Shown here: positions 19,794 to 29,084 of the stretch, piece after piece
How positions within the stretch are numbered: the stretch's first letter is position 1
Layout: every line of letters starts with the position of its first letter
DNA from: Gemmatimonadota bacterium
Lineage (GTDB): Bacteria; Gemmatimonadota; Gemmatimonadetes; Longimicrobiales; Gaopeijiaceae
Direction: 5' to 3'
Assembly (NCBI GenBank): GCA_028875075.1
Contig: JAPPGF010000007.1
Coordinates: forward strand, 62,001 to 126,000
Length of the DNA: 64,000 bases
Notes under the pieces: model-generated
Databases searched by the model: none
The model's input: the letters and a program-made list of their open reading frames with translations, nothing else
What the model was told of the DNA's origin: nothing
Program-made: the position numbers and the translations under genes

Positions 19794-22544
19794 TCATGGC
19801 CGCGGCCCTTGTACGGGTCCTCCGTCCGACCCTCCGGAAGGCTGACCGAGGGGCGGTACCGCGCTTACCCGGGAAGGCGACTCGGGCCGCGTCTGGTAGA
19901 ACGCCGATACGCGCCGACGAACGTCCTCCCACGGGCCGCGCACGAGTCGCACCCGAGGGAGCGACGCCCGCAAGTAGCGCCCGTAGCGCCGGCGGAGGAT
20001 ACGGGCGTCGAGGAGCAACACGGCGCCGCGGTCGGCGCGGGAACGGATCAGGCGACCGAAGCCCTGTTTGAGCCGGAGTGCCGCGAGGGGCAACAGATAC
20101 TCCTGGAACGGATCTCCGCCCCGCTTCTCGACGGCCTCCAGCCGTGCGGCGACGACGGGGTCGGTCGGGACCCGGAACGGCAGCTTCTGAATCACGAGCC
20201 CCCGCAGCGGATCGCCCGGCACGTCCACGCCTTCCCAGAAGGAGGAAGTGCCCAGGAGCAGCCCATCGCCGCGCTGAACGAAGCGGCTGAGAAGCCGGTG
20301 CCGGTCCTCCTCCCCCTGAACGAACAGGGGCCAGCGCGCCTCCGCACCCCTCGCACGCAGGAGCTCGGCGACCCGGCGCAGCGCGCGGTGCGAAGTGAAC
20401 AGGACGCACAGGCCGCCCTGTGTCGAGCCGGCCAGTTCGGCGACCACCCGCGCGGTGGCGTCCTGGATTGGACCGAACAACGCGGGATCACCGGAGTCCG
20501 GCAGATCGGTCGGCACGGCGAGCAGGGTCTGGCGTTCGAAATCGAACGGCGAGGGCATGACCTCCTCCACGACGGGCCCGGCGCGGTCGAGCAAGCGAAG
20601 TCCCGCAGCGTCAATGCCCAGACGCCCGCGCAGGAAGTCGAAGGATCCGCCCCGAGTTGTCAGCGTCGCCGAGGACAACGTCACGGTCTCCTGCCGCTGG
20701 AACAGTGCGTCCCGGAGGACTGCGCCCAGGTCGACCGGCGCGGCGGCGAGGCCGAGGTTGCGGCGCTGCCCCGCACCGCGCACTTCTATCCAGCGCGCCC
20801 ATTCGGAAGCCTCTTCCGGACCTGGTACGAGGACGAGGCGAAGCGCGTGCATGGCCGCCTCCAGACGGCGCTCGACGCTGCGCACATCCAACATCCGACC
20901 CCCCAGGCGCTCCGCACGGGTCTCGTCGACCTCGATCCGCTCCCGCAGCTGGGCCAGCTCCTTTGCCAGCCGCGTGAAGGCCGCGACCAGCCCCTCGAGC
21001 GCCTCGGCAATGTCCGGCTCCTCGGCCGGCTCGCCGATGCCGGCTGCGCCCAGGCGCACCGGCTCGGATCCCGACAGCTCGACACTTCGTTCGATCCCTT
21101 CGACCAGCCGTACGGCGGCCTTCTGTGCGTGCTCGAGCGCGGGAATCACACGTTCCGTGACGCGCGACCTGAGCGTGGCCTCCTCGCCGGGGCCCGCGAG
21201 CTCGCCCACTAGTGCTCGAAGCACACCGCGTCCGTTGCGGTCCAGCCGAGCGAGCGTACGCATCAGCCCGCGGCGGGTGATGCTGACCCCCAGGTGGGAC
21301 GTGGCGGAATCCTCGGCGTTGTGCGCTTCGTCTAGCACTAGGCGCGTGGCGGGCGGGAGCACGGCCGCCCGCGTCCAGTTCTGCGTGGCGCGCCGAACGG
21401 CGAGATCGGTGAACAGGAGGTGATGGTTGACCACGAGCAGCTGCGCTGTGCTTGCCCTGCGCCGGGCGCGCTGGAAGAAACACCGTTGGAAATGGGGACA
21501 GCGGACCCGGAGGCACACGTCGGGATCGCTCCGCACCTCCTCCCAGACTTCGTCGGACGGCACGAAGGACAGATCCGCCAGTGAGCCGTCGTCGGTCGCG
21601 TCGATCCACTCGCGCAGCCCGGCCAGCTCCCCTTGGCGTGCCTCTTCGAACAGCGATGGGGCCTCTGCCTCCGCCAACAACGCCCGGCGAATCGAAATGT
21701 AGTTGCCGCGCCCCTTCACAAGCGCCCAGGACAGTTCACGGTCGCCCGTGTCACCGAGAAGCCTGGCGACCAGAGGCAGATCTTTGCCGACAAGCTGCTC
21801 CTGAAGATTGATGGTCGCCGTCGAGATCACTGTGCGCTCGCCGTTCTGCACTGCCCAGGCGGCAGCAGGCAACAGGTACGCGAGCGACTTGCCCGTGCCC
21901 GTCCCCGCTTCGGTGATCGCAATGCCACCGGCGTTGTACCGCTCCGCGACCGTGCGCAGCATGCGCCGCTGTCCTGGCCGGTCCTCGTAGCCGTCGTACA
22001 GCTTCTGAAGACCGCCGCCCGGTCCCAGGATGCTCTCGAGTTCATCGGCGTTCAACGGCGTGAGCACGCGGGGTTCGGGCGGCTCGACCACGACGTAGAG
22101 CCTGCTCGCGGCGTTGTCCACGAGCGCGGTGCCGAGGCCCTCTTCCCACACGCGGGCTGCCACCGACAGGTCCGCTGGCGAAGGCTCCAGTAGGCCGGAC
22201 GGGTGGTTGTGCACCATGAGCGTTCCCTCGGGAGCGTCACGGGCTGCGGCCACGACGGCGTTGTGGTTGCCCCGGGCGACCAGCCGCGGATCGGTCAGCA
22301 TGCGCTCCGGCGTGACGCGGGCAAGGAAGCACACTTCACGACCACCGGCACGCCTGATTTCCCTGCGGATTTGTTCGGCGGCGCCAGTCTCGAGCCTGAG
22401 CGGCTGCCGGTCTCCCGACTCACCCCTTCGGGGCACGACTGGCAGGGCCTCCGTCCCGTCGAGCCCGGCTAGCGCCACCGCCGGCAGGGCGGCCGTGCCA
22501 GCGGGCGTTCCCTCTTCCCGCCAAGAACCGGGGCGGGAGCTCAC
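19794..22544 (-). CDS. Fusion of a JAB/RadC-type domain with a DinG-family superfamily 2 helicase
   Basis: Residues about 49-155 form a JAB domain: REVCFLARV (Glu70), then HNHPSGLLEPSPAD with H112, H114 and D125, an intact JAMM zinc site of RadC type. Residues about 180-880 form an XPD/DinG helicase: EAGTGTGKS (212-220, Walker A), LVLDEAHNAED (402-412, DEAH), SSATLTTRG, TSSFWEGVDVPG and LKQGFGRLIRS (motif VI). C344, C349 and C355 could be iron-sulphur ligands, but the usual first Cys is absent: the expected position reads NYISIRR. The GTG start at 22544 overlaps the preceding stop as GTGA. Likely a DNA repair or replication helicase; the role of the JAB part is unknown. Confidence 0.9.
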   Translation of the reverse strand: MSSRPGSWREEGTPAGTAALPAVALAGLDGTEALPVVPRRGESGDRQPLRLETGAAEQIRREIRRAGGREVCFLARVTPERMLTDPRLVARGNHNAVVAAARDAPEGTLMVHNHPSGLLEPSPADLSVAARVWEEGLGTALVDNAASRLYVVVEPPEPRVLTPLNADELESILGPGGGLQKLYDGYEDRPGQRRMLRTVAERYNAGGIAITEAGTGTGKSLAYLLPAAAWAVQNGERTVISTATINLQEQLVGKDLPLVARLLGDTGDRELSWALVKGRGNYISIRRALLAEAEAPSLFEEARQGELAGLREWIDATDDGSLADLSFVPSDEVWEEVRSDPDVCLRVRCPHFQRCFFQRARRRASTAQLLVVNHHLLFTDLAVRRATQNWTRAAVLPPATRLVLDEAHNAEDSATSHLGVSITRRGLMRTLARLDRNGRGVLRALVGELAGPGEEATLRSRVTERVIPALEHAQKAAVRLVEGIERSVELSGSEPVRLGAAGIGEPAEEPDIAEALEGLVAAFTRLAKELAQLRERIEVDETRAERLGGRMLDVRSVERRLEAAMHALRLVLVPGPEEASEWARWIEVRGAGQRRNLGLAAAPVDLGAVLRDALFQRQETVTLSSATLTTRGGSFDFLRGRLGIDAAGLRLLDRAGPVVEEVMPSPFDFERQTLLAVPTDLPDSGDPALFGPIQDATARVVAELAGSTQGGLCVLFTSHRALRRVAELLRARGAEARWPLFVQGEEDRHRLLSRFVQRGDGLLLGTSSFWEGVDVPGDPLRGLVIQKLPFRVPTDPVVAARLEAVEKRGGDPFQEYLLPLAALRLKQGFGRLIRSRADRGAVLLLDARILRRRYGRYLRASLPRVRLVRGPWEDVRRRVSAFYQTRPESPSRVSAVPPLGQPSGGSDGGPVQGPRP

Positions 22545-23827
22545 GTCTTCAGGATCTGTTTCTTGGCGGCCGGAAAGAGAACGTTGTTCAGGATCAACCG
22601 GTAGCCGGGGGAGTTGGGATGTAGATCCAGGTCGGTGGGCAGGTCACCGATCTGGTGTTCGGGGTCGGCGGGATCGTGCCCGCCGAAATAGGTGAACGTA
22701 CCCCTGCCGAATGCACCGTGGACGTACTTCGCGAAGTCACCCTCGCGCGCGAGAATCACGGTGCTAGCCTTGATTCGTTCAACGCGAAACGACGTCGTGA
22801 GTCCGTAGAAGTCCGGCAAGACCGATTCGTGGTTCTGCGTGAGCATCGCGGGAACCGGATCGAACTTGGCCGAAAAGTCGAAGAGCGTGTACGCCCCGAG
22901 TTCCTCGCGCCAGGCGGTGTTCACCTGGTGACCGTCGATGTCGCTGAAAGCGTTGACCGAGGGTGCGGTCTGAACTCGGGCGTCGCGGAACGCCATCGCA
23001 GCATCCCAATCCAGGCGTTGCGATGCGTTCGGCTCCGGTGGGGTTCCATCAGCGTAGGCGACGGCGATGTCCGTATCGTGCGCCGCGAGCGCCAGCTCGA
23101 GCGTCTCGGCAGCCGAGCACATCGCGAACAGAAAACCTCCGCCCTCGACGTATTCGCGTATCCTGCGCGCGACTTCCTTCTTCAGCTCGGGGACCGTGCC
23201 GAAGCCGAGCGAGTGGGCCATTTCCGTGTTGCGTGCGACCTCCTCCTGGAGCCAGGCCGATCCCACGTACGTTATGTAGAACTTCGAATACTGCCCGGTG
23301 AAATCCTCGTGATGCAGGTGAAGCCATTCGTAGTCCTCAAGGCTTCCCTCGACCACCTCGCGGTCCCAGATCCGGTCGTACTCAATGCCCGCGTACTCGA
23401 GCACGATGGTGACCGCGTCGTCCCAGGGCGTCGCGTTCGGCGTCGTGTAGACGGCGATCCGTGGTGCCCGCTCGAGCGGCACCGACTCCATGTTGGAGTT
23501 CGCGATCTCTGCGCGCACCCTCGCCGTCCCAGCACCGTCGATCGGAATCACCGTGATCCCCAGGAGCGCGGCTTCCCGACGTAACGGATCGGTGTCCGGT
23601 AGCAGGAAGGCGCCGCCCCTGTAGTTGAGCAGCCATTCTCCGTGTGCACCCCCCTGAAGGGCCCGGAAGGTGAGCCCGTACGCCTTCAGGTGATTGGTCT
23701 GAGCCAAGTCCATGGGAACAAGCAGCTGCTGGGCCCCTCCGGGACTCACCGCGGCGAGCGCGGCGAGCACCCACACGGATACGGTGTTGCGACGCCGGCG
23801 CGCGCTGCCGGGTCCAAGCGGGCTCAC
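22541..23827 (-). CDS. Secreted protein of the 'asparagine synthetase B'-annotated family, function unclear
   Basis: A signal peptide (VWVLAALAAVSPGGA, about 18-32) leads into LLVPMDLAQTNHLKAYGLTF and WLLNYRGGAFLLPD, hallmarks of a family often annotated as asparagine synthetase B in Bacteroidota. It lacks the N-terminal Cys and the ATP-pyrophosphatase of true AsnB, so that name is probably wrong. The middle part (RRIREYVEGGGFLFAMCSAAETLEL) and TYFGGHDPADPEHQ look like a glutamine-amidotransferase/ThuA-like fold. The GTG start overlaps the stop of the TPR-like gene, and its stop overlaps the helicase start. It is probably periplasmic. Confidence 0.65.
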   Translation of the reverse strand: MSPLGPGSARRRRNTVSVWVLAALAAVSPGGAQQLLVPMDLAQTNHLKAYGLTFRALQGGAHGEWLLNYRGGAFLLPDTDPLRREAALLGITVIPIDGAGTARVRAEIANSNMESVPLERAPRIAVYTTPNATPWDDAVTIVLEYAGIEYDRIWDREVVEGSLEDYEWLHLHHEDFTGQYSKFYITYVGSAWLQEEVARNTEMAHSLGFGTVPELKKEVARRIREYVEGGGFLFAMCSAAETLELALAAHDTDIAVAYADGTPPEPNASQRLDWDAAMAFRDARVQTAPSVNAFSDIDGHQVNTAWREELGAYTLFDFSAKFDPVPAMLTQNHESVLPDFYGLTTSFRVERIKASTVILAREGDFAKYVHGAFGRGTFTYFGGHDPADPEHQIGDLPTDLDLHPNSPGYRLILNNVLFPAAKKQILKT

Positions 23828-25593
23828 GCAGCTCCCCCCAGGCGCTCGAGCTCGCGGCGGGCCTCCGGCACCACGGCGCTCGTGGGGTTCGTGAGGATCA
23901 GCCGTTCCAAGAGGCGTCGCGCGACGCCAAGGCCATCCGGGTTACGTGCCTGCCAGCGCGCAAGCGCGAGCACCGCTTCGGGGAACTCGACAGCCTCCGG
24001 ATACTGTTCGACCAGGACGACGCGGATCCGAGCCGCTTCGTCGGGCGCGAGGGCGAACTCCCAGAGACGCGCCGCGTGAGCCAGCACTGCGGGACGATCC
24101 GCGTCGGGAAGGCCGACGACGGCGCGCTCCAACAGCAGAGCGGCCTGACGAGCTTCCCCGCGGCGCGCTGTCACCGAGGCCTCGGCCACCGCCAGGGCGC
24201 TCGGCTCGTTCAGCCGACCGAGCAGGGACACCAGCTGGATCGTCTCGGTCGCGGCCGCGGCGACCAGGCCCTCGACTGCCTGTGCGAGCGACGCACTCGC
24301 GAGCTCGAGCTCCCCGCGGGCAAGCGACACGTAGGCCCGCTCCAGCGCGCTGCGAGGACCTAGCACGTCCGCGACCACCGCGGCGGCCGCCGGCAAGTCC
24401 CCCTGTCGCTGGATGGCAGCGGATACCGCCGCCGCCAGCTCGTCCGATTCGGGTGCGCCGGGAAACTCCCGCCGGAAGCGGGCCAAGTCATCCTCCAACT
24501 GCGATACGTCGGCGGACCGGACCCGCATTCGGATCTGCCCCGCCATCCGCTCACGCCGCTCGAAGGATCCTGAGGGCGCGGCGGCCACGAGTCTCTCTCC
24601 GGCCTCCATCGCGGCCGACGTGTCTCCGGCGGCCAGCGCGAGGTCCGTGATGCGTTGGTCCAGCACCCGGCCTTCATCGCCCCCGCCGGAGAACTCCCGC
24701 AACGAGTCGAGCGACCAGATTGTAACCTCGGAGGCGTTGGCGTCTTCGCCCCAGCGCGCCAGCTCCTGGAGAAACGCCGCACGGGTCGCCCGATCGAGCC
24801 CGGGCGCTAGGTCCCGGGCGATCGCGAGGGCGCGCTGGCCGCGGCCGTCCAGCAGCGCCAGCTGGACGGCGAGAATACGGCCTTCAGGGCCGGCGCCCGT
24901 CTCGTCGAGGGCGGCCACGATCGCATCGACAAACGCGGCCCGCGCGTCGGGATGGAGGATCCGGATACGGCGCACGACCTCCGCCGCTTGTTCCGTGGAG
25001 CCGTCCGCGGCGCGGGCCCATTCGCGCGCCGCCTCCTCAGGTCGGTTGCTCTTGAGCAACAGATCGCCCATCTCGGCCGCCAGCGCGCCTTCGTCCCCGC
25101 TCTTGTCGCGCCCCTCGACCAGCAACTCAAGCGCGCGCTCGACCCCGAGCGCCCGTTCCCAGTGAGGCACGGACAGCCGGTAGCGCTCCACGTCACGTGG
25201 ATCCGCTCGGATCCAGGCGCGGACCTCGCGCTCGACCGCGTCGACCGAGTCGGCCTCCGCGAGTATTCGAAGCTTGAGCGCGTGCACTGCGGGCGCGTCA
25301 GCATCCTCGGACAAGAAGCGGTTGAGGAATGGAAGCAGCTCGAGCGATCGTCGCTGGGCGCGGAGCAGACGGTCGAGCGCGACGAGCGCTCCCGCGGACC
25401 GGGGGTGGGTCGTGAGAATCCGTTCGAGCACGAGCACGGCCTCACGAAGTTCGCCGCGCACCTCCAGGCTTCGCGCCTCGCTCAGCGCCCGCGTCTCGGC
25501 GACCCGATCCTGCGCCGCCAGTGCGCCCTGGTGGCCAAGAAGCGCGACCAGCGCCCACACGAGTGCCATCGGCCGCAGAGGCATCCGCCTCAC
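23824..25593 (-). CDS. Exported helical (TPR-like) repeat protein
   Basis: A signal peptide (MALVWALVALLGHQGALA, ending near AAQ) is followed by about 550 residues of Ala/Leu/Glu/Arg-rich helical pairs, for example ARSLEVRGELREAVLVLERI, LERAYVSLARGELELASASL and PEAVLALARWQARNPDG. The spacing is that of tetratricopeptide repeats, though they are degenerate. It is probably a periplasmic or outer-membrane scaffold. The start GTG 25593 overlaps the DUF4175 stop (GTGA), so translation is coupled to that gene. Confidence 0.7.
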   Translation of the reverse strand: MRRMPLRPMALVWALVALLGHQGALAAQDRVAETRALSEARSLEVRGELREAVLVLERILTTHPRSAGALVALDRLLRAQRRSLELLPFLNRFLSEDADAPAVHALKLRILAEADSVDAVEREVRAWIRADPRDVERYRLSVPHWERALGVERALELLVEGRDKSGDEGALAAEMGDLLLKSNRPEEAAREWARAADGSTEQAAEVVRRIRILHPDARAAFVDAIVAALDETGAGPEGRILAVQLALLDGRGQRALAIARDLAPGLDRATRAAFLQELARWGEDANASEVTIWSLDSLREFSGGGDEGRVLDQRITDLALAAGDTSAAMEAGERLVAAAPSGSFERRERMAGQIRMRVRSADVSQLEDDLARFRREFPGAPESDELAAAVSAAIQRQGDLPAAAAVVADVLGPRSALERAYVSLARGELELASASLAQAVEGLVAAAATETIQLVSLLGRLNEPSALAVAEASVTARRGEARQAALLLERAVVGLPDADRPAVLAHAARLWEFALAPDEAARIRVVLVEQYPEAVEFPEAVLALARWQARNPDGLGVARRLLERLILTNPTSAVVPEARRELERLGGAA

Positions 25594-28500
25594 TCCGGTC
25601 CTCCTCCGGCCAGCGCTTCTCCGGGGCCCGTCGGGTCACCCGCGGACCCGAGCCCGGGGCGCCCCGTTGCCATGTTTAGGCGATCGAAGTAGCGCAGCAC
25701 CAGGTCGCGTTCCGCCGGGCTCAGCCGCTGAAGATGTTCGGGCAAAGGCAGTTCGTACCGGAGGATGTCCAGGGCACCGGGTTCCAAGGGAAGCACCTCG
25801 CCCCGCTCGAACGCGGCCGGAGCACTGGATCGACGCTCTTCGGACACTTCATCGTTCTCCAGCATGCGCCCGGCGTCCAGCAACCGGTGGAACAGTCGAT
25901 CCTGGCGCATGCGCGTCTCCGGGTCCAGCCGTCCTCCCGCGAGCCGCTCGGCGAGCTGTCGCGCCTCCTCGGCGAGAGCCTCGAGGCTCCCCAGCGTCTC
26001 GTTCTCCGCGTCCGGGTGCCGTGCCAAGTACTCGAGTCCACTTGCGACCCGCTGCTGGCCGTACGAGAGCTGATCCAGCTGCTGCCCCATAGCGCCATCG
26101 CCAAGCTGCATCGGGAGGATCTGGCTCACGCGGTTGTTGACTTGGCTTTGCTGCCGGGCAAGTTGCTCGATCCGTTGACTGACGTCCCCCTGGCTAGGAT
26201 CGTCCCCATCCCCCGCCGGCTGACTCGCCATCATGGCGGAGATCGCCAGCCTGTTGAGGGCATGCACAGCGTCTTCCGCAGCGACCTGGGGTCCCGGCGG
26301 TGCCTGCCGCGCCGACACGAGCGCCTCCGCGGTCCGCTCTACTGCGCCCAACGCCTCACCGAGTGCCGCTGAGACGTCTCGAAGTTGCGGTGCGGGACCG
26401 CCCGCCGGGAGCATGATGTTGTCGGCAAGCATACGGAGTCCTTGTAGCAGCGCGGCCTCGTCCCCGCGCAGCTCGGTCAAGTCTTCCGCGCGCGAGCCCT
26501 GCATCCGGCGGCCCAGGGCTGTCTGGCGACGGGCAAGGGAGAGGGCCTCCTGGCTCGCCCGGTCGAGCGCGCGCTGGAGGGCCGCGGCGCGCTGGCTGGA
26601 CATCTGCTGCCAGGCCCGCTCCAGCTGGTCGGCGGTGCGCTCCAGCGCCTCGCCGGCTCGGTCCGCTTGGCGAGCGGCCTCCGTATTCGATCGTTCGAGC
26701 AACTCCGCAGAAGAGGCACTCTCGTTCCGTTGCTGCAGCGTGCGCAGCGTGAGCTCCATCGCGGACGTCGCGGTCTCGGCGTGGCGCCCCGCTTCGTCAA
26801 CACTGGCCCGCGCCGCCTCTTCGTCGAGCTCGGCGAGGCTCCGTGCCAGCTCCGACAACCGCGCCTGCAGGCCACGCGCCTCGTCACTCAACCCGGCCTG
26901 TTGGCGCTCCCTGACGGCGCGCTCACCGCCCTCGCGGAGCGCGTCCGCCAGAGCCCGCTCGCGTTGCCCCAGCTCTAGCGCGTCCTCGGCGGCGGCCCGA
27001 AAGTTCCGCTCGACCGCCAGCCGACGAAGCCGCTCAAGCGAATTCTGGAGTTGCTCACGAAATCGCTCCTGTTCCGCGGCAAGCTCTTCGAGCGTGCGGC
27101 GCGCGTCGCGACTGTCGGTCTGGGCAAGTCCATCCGCCATCTCTTGTAGCTGCTCGAACAGCTCAGGTGAGGTAGCCTCCCTGAGGAGCTGCCCGAGTTC
27201 GCTCAGATCCTTCTGGAGCTGCGGATCGGAGGCTCCAGCCTCCCGCAGCGCCTCCGCAATGGATTCCAGTTCAGCCCGCGCCGCCCGGGCTTCCTTCGAC
27301 ATCTCATGCTGTCGCTCGAGCGCCTGCCGCAACTGCTCGCGCTGCTCGAAGTCGGCCAGGCTCCCGTCGCGCTCCGCGGCCCGCGTGCCGACATCGGGGC
27401 CAGCCGACTGCCGTGCGCGCGCGTCCGCTTCACGTTCGAGATTCCGCGATTCGTCGCCGGCGCGCCGGGAGCGGCCGGCAAGCTCGGCGAGGCGGTCCGC
27501 CATGTCCTCCAGCTCTTTCTGCGCGTCGCGCCGCAGCTCCGCGACCTGCGGCATGTGCAGAGCGTACTCGCGCGTCTCGGCCAACGACGGCCTAGGAGCG
27601 TTGTCGAGGACGCGCGCGAAGTAGCGCACCGTGTCCCCGGGCAGTAAGCCCCACTCGCGCAGGTCCATGACGGGACGGACCAGCGCCGCCCGAGTACCAC
27701 CGAGCTCAGTGCGTTGTAGGATGGGCGGCAGACGCAGCCCCTCGACCGTCACGCGGTACGCCACCAGCTCCAGCGCGCTGACGCCGTAGTCGTCGCGCAG
27801 CTCGAGCACGAGCGGCTGCCTGAGCGTGAGCGGAAGAACGGTATCGACGGCCGGGAAGGCGAAACGGACCTGCGGCGCGGAGTCGGGCGTGATGGTGAGT
27901 TCGAGCGGATTCGGCACGAGTTCGGCGCCCATGCCGTTCGAGTCCCGTAACCGCCATGTGTACGTGCCGCCGCCACGCGGCGCCCAGCGCCCACCGAAGG
28001 CCGACCCCTCCGTCTCAAGCGGCACCCTGAGCCCGTCTTCTTCGCGTTCGAGCTCAGCGGCCTGCAGCGGGCCCGTGGCGCGCCCCGCGATCGTGACTCG
28101 CGTGCCGATCGGCATCGTCAGCGGCGGCGGATCGCGGTCATAGGCCTCCAGCGCGCGGCCGGTGTGTGGTGGGAACACCAGCTCCAGGGTGAGCTCGCGC
28201 ACGATGAGCGGATCCACCGGCACGATCCGGTAGCCTTGTGTAGCAGTCCCGTCGGGTGCGAACGCCGAGTACTCGGTCGCAGCGCCGACCGCGGGGAACA
28301 GGAACTGGGCCTCGCCGCCCTCGGTCGCCAGCGTCTCCGTTTGGGCCACTTCCCCTTCCGCACGCCACCTGAGCGTCACCTCGCTTCGACCCGGCGCCCG
28401 GACCATTACGTTAACGGCCGAGCCTCGCAGCACCTCGACGTCGCCAGGAGAGATCTGGAGGGGGGGCAGCGTCGCGCGCGAGAGCGTATGGAGGGGGCGC

Positions 28501-29084
28501 CCGAGTCCGGCCCACGCGTCTCGGGACCGGTTTGGCGAAGACACGCCGAGCAACACGACCATGGGCGCCACCAACGCTACCGCCACCGCTCCGCGGCGCA
28601 CCCAGCCCCGTGCTCCGGTGTCCAGCGGGCCGGCGAGCTGCTCGGGAGGAAGCGAGAGGCGGACAGCAACCGTGCGCTGGGCGAGCTCGGCCAGGCTGCG
28701 GGAGACGCCTGCGGGCACTTCCCGGGTCAACTGTAGGGCACCACGCACGGTGCCGCGCGCAAGCCCCGCGGAGTCCTCCATGGCACGGGCCACGCGATGC
28801 TCGGCGAGCCAGCCGCGATCACCGCGCCCGAGACGAACCGCCAGAACGAGCGCCAGCACGGCGAGCCCCAGATCGAGCAGGAGCGGCCCCGGGCTTCCCT
28901 GGCTCCACCCCTCCGGGCCCGCAGCCAGCCAAGCCACGGCCAGTACAACCCCCAGCGCTGCGATCGACCAGAGCCCCGCGGCCATGACAGCGCGACGCAG
29001 GAGGTGAGCCCGCACGCACGCCACGACCTCGGGCACGCTCCGCTCAGGCCCCAAGCTCCGCACCTGATCGTCCGGCGGGGTCAA
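25590..29084 (-). CDS. DUF4175-type large membrane protein with long coiled coil
   Basis: The 1164-residue protein begins with two membrane segments (about 36-56 and 66-82), a third near residues 165-181, then beta-rich domains (LPPLQISPGDVEVLRGSAVN, GTRVTIAGRATGPLQAAELE). From about residue 500 to 900 it is an extended coiled coil rich in Glu, Arg, Ala and Gln (ELRRDAQKELEDMADRLAEL). The order and sequence fit DUF4175. The C-terminal part contains LDILRYELPLPEHLQRLSPA and ERDLVLRYFDRLN. Function is unknown; its neighbours in related genomes are often MoxR/Bat-type stress proteins, which are not present here. The TTG start overlaps the DUF4159 stop (TTGA). Confidence 0.75.
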   Translation of the reverse strand: MTPPDDQVRSLGPERSVPEVVACVRAHLLRRAVMAAGLWSIAALGVVLAVAWLAAGPEGWSQGSPGPLLLDLGLAVLALVLAVRLGRGDRGWLAEHRVARAMEDSAGLARGTVRGALQLTREVPAGVSRSLAELAQRTVAVRLSLPPEQLAGPLDTGARGWVRRGAVAVALVAPMVVLLGVSSPNRSRDAWAGLGRPLHTLSRATLPPLQISPGDVEVLRGSAVNVMVRAPGRSEVTLRWRAEGEVAQTETLATEGGEAQFLFPAVGAATEYSAFAPDGTATQGYRIVPVDPLIVRELTLELVFPPHTGRALEAYDRDPPPLTMPIGTRVTIAGRATGPLQAAELEREEDGLRVPLETEGSAFGGRWAPRGGGTYTWRLRDSNGMGAELVPNPLELTITPDSAPQVRFAFPAVDTVLPLTLRQPLVLELRDDYGVSALELVAYRVTVEGLRLPPILQRTELGGTRAALVRPVMDLREWGLLPGDTVRYFARVLDNAPRPSLAETREYALHMPQVAELRRDAQKELEDMADRLAELAGRSRRAGDESRNLEREADARARQSAGPDVGTRAAERDGSLADFEQREQLRQALERQHEMSKEARAARAELESIAEALREAGASDPQLQKDLSELGQLLREATSPELFEQLQEMADGLAQTDSRDARRTLEELAAEQERFREQLQNSLERLRRLAVERNFRAAAEDALELGQRERALADALREGGERAVRERQQAGLSDEARGLQARLSELARSLAELDEEAARASVDEAGRHAETATSAMELTLRTLQQRNESASSAELLERSNTEAARQADRAGEALERTADQLERAWQQMSSQRAAALQRALDRASQEALSLARRQTALGRRMQGSRAEDLTELRGDEAALLQGLRMLADNIMLPAGGPAPQLRDVSAALGEALGAVERTAEALVSARQAPPGPQVAAEDAVHALNRLAISAMMASQPAGDGDDPSQGDVSQRIEQLARQQSQVNNRVSQILPMQLGDGAMGQQLDQLSYGQQRVASGLEYLARHPDAENETLGSLEALAEEARQLAERLAGGRLDPETRMRQDRLFHRLLDAGRMLENDEVSEERRSSAPAAFERGEVLPLEPGALDILRYELPLPEHLQRLSPAERDLVLRYFDRLNMATGRPGLGSAGDPTGPGEALAGGGPE

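Noticed and set aside
19617-21212. A 531-codon open frame on the plus strand
   Set aside because: It lies antisense to the JAB-DinG gene, has no recognisable motif and begins at the Rex operator; long antisense frames are expected at this GC content.
26233-27624. A 463-codon plus-strand frame rich in Ser, Arg and Ala
   Set aside because: It is antisense to the DUF4175 coiled coil, and its composition is a simple reflection of the Glu/Arg/Ala codons on the other strand.
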